From Propionibacteriaceae bacterium (GTDB lineage Bacteria > Actinomycetota > Actinomycetes > Propionibacteriales > Propionibacteriaceae): a stretch of 5,053 nt of DNA. Position numbers and translations under genes: made by a program. The DNA is taken from positions 1 to 5,053 of the forward strand of contig JAGQUI010000226.1 in NCBI GenBank assembly GCA_020438595.1, given 5' to 3'. Under the pieces are notes generated by a model. That model searched no databases. It was given only the letters and a program-made list of their open reading frames with translations, and was not told where the DNA came from. Below, in pieces: positions 4,643-5,053 of this stretch; the stretch's first letter is position 1, and every line of letters starts with the position of its first letter.

Positions 4643-5053
4643 GTGGTGCATCCCTACCTGCGTGAGCCGGAGTTCATCACGCAGCTCAAGGACGGCACGG
4701 TCAAGCAGCTGAACCCGTTCAGCGGCACCGAGGTGTGGACGGTGGCCGGCCGTGGCAACCGTCCGCTGGGTGTCGTGCTGCCCGACCCGGTGCCGCTCGA
4801 CCCCACCCAGCACGGCCGGTACTGCCCGTTCTGCGAGGGGCGCTACCTGGACACCCCGCCGGAGAAGTCGCGGGTGATCCGGCTGGCGGACGGGGCGTGG
4901 GAGACCCGCTACCGCACGCCCGCCGAGGAACTGGACGCCACCGTGGCCGAGTTCCGGCGGATCCCCAACCTGTTCGAGATCCTGTCCTACGACTACTGGC
5001 ACCTCAACTACGGCTACGAGCTGCCCGCCCGCGTCCGCGACCGCAAGGCCGCC
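4643..5053 (+). CDS. DUF4921 family protein, related to galactose-1-phosphate uridylyltransferase (N-terminal part, cut by window edge)
   Basis: The open frame runs to the window end, giving 137 residues with no stop. The opening MVHPYLREPEFITQLKDGTV and KQLNPFSGTEVWTV (21-34) match, from memory, the actinobacterial DUF4921 family, sometimes annotated as GalT. The GalT relationship is visible: CPFCEG at 61-66 followed by TPPE at 71-74 mirrors the CPFCPG...TPPE zinc-binding segment of GalT-like enzymes, with Cys61 and Cys64 as ligands, and RRIPNLFEIL (105-114) resembles their FPNKYPAL segment. The H-P-H catalytic triad characteristic of this HIT-related superfamily should lie further on and is outside the window, so nucleotidyl transferase activity is unproven; substrate unknown. 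Start GTG 4643 is placed by AGGGGGG at 4630-4636; the adjacent GTG 4646 is equally feasible and shortens the protein by one residue. Confidence 0.8.
   Translation, partial: MVHPYLREPEFITQLKDGTVKQLNPFSGTEVWTVAGRGNRPLGVVLPDPVPLDPTQHGRYCPFCEGRYLDTPPEKSRVIRLADGAWETRYRTPAEELDATVAEFRRIPNLFEILSYDYWHLNYGYELPARVRDRKAA

Noticed and set aside
1..5053. CRISPR array, tRNA, insertion sequence, phage attachment site or defence system
   Set aside because: No regularly spaced repeats, cloverleaf, transposase or terminal repeats are visible, and the five genes are ordinary enzymes with uniform composition.
45..5053. A single five-gene operon
   Set aside because: All gaps exceed 110 bp and contain hairpins and separate promoter-like hexamers, and the products share no pathway.

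Overview
This is a GC-rich window with strong G/C bias at third codon positions and GTG starts. All five genes lie on the + strand, and their promoters resemble the actinobacterial type. The proteins (an actinobacterial-type SerS, a DUF4921/GalT-like protein, an Aeromonas-type prolyl aminopeptidase) fit a high-GC Actinomycetota. A streptomycete or pseudonocardial relative is plausible, but the window alone does not fix the genus. I see no tRNA, rRNA, CRISPR array, insertion sequence or phage gene, and no break in base composition, so this looks like ordinary chromosome rather than a mobile island.

Layout. (1) 54-1346: S33-family prolyl aminopeptidase (alpha/beta hydrolase). (2) 1347-1505: intergenic, with a perfect 14-bp inverted repeat (1385-1426) followed by a serS promoter. 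(3) 1506-2780: seryl-tRNA synthetase, 424 aa, with full class II catalytic motifs but substitutions at two positions that are nearly invariant in the family. (4) 2781-2944: intergenic, with a G8 run, a cluster of GCTAC/GTAGC motifs able to form two competing hairpins, and a promoter. (5) 2945-3796: Cof-type HAD phosphatase. (6) 3797-3909: intergenic, with a GC-rich hairpin and a promoter. (7) 3910-4521: RimJ/RimL-type GNAT acetyltransferase. (8) 4522-4642: intergenic, with direct repeats around a palindrome, a second palindrome, a promoter and a ribosome binding site. (9) 4643-5053 and beyond: first 137 residues of a DUF4921 protein related to galactose-1-phosphate uridylyltransferase, cut by the window edge.

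How the genes relate. The genes share a strand but are separated by 113-164 bp gaps, and each has its own TAGSST-like (S = G/C) -10 hexamer, so they look like five monocistronic units rather than one operon. In four of them the hexamer lies 6-10 bp before the start codon, which predicts leaderless or nearly leaderless mRNAs. The fifth, DUF4921, has a leader of about 25 nt with a purine-rich ribosome binding site. I find no convincing new multi-gene system. The best leads are the divergent SerS active-site region, the consistent leaderless promoter architecture, and the structured intergenic DNA.
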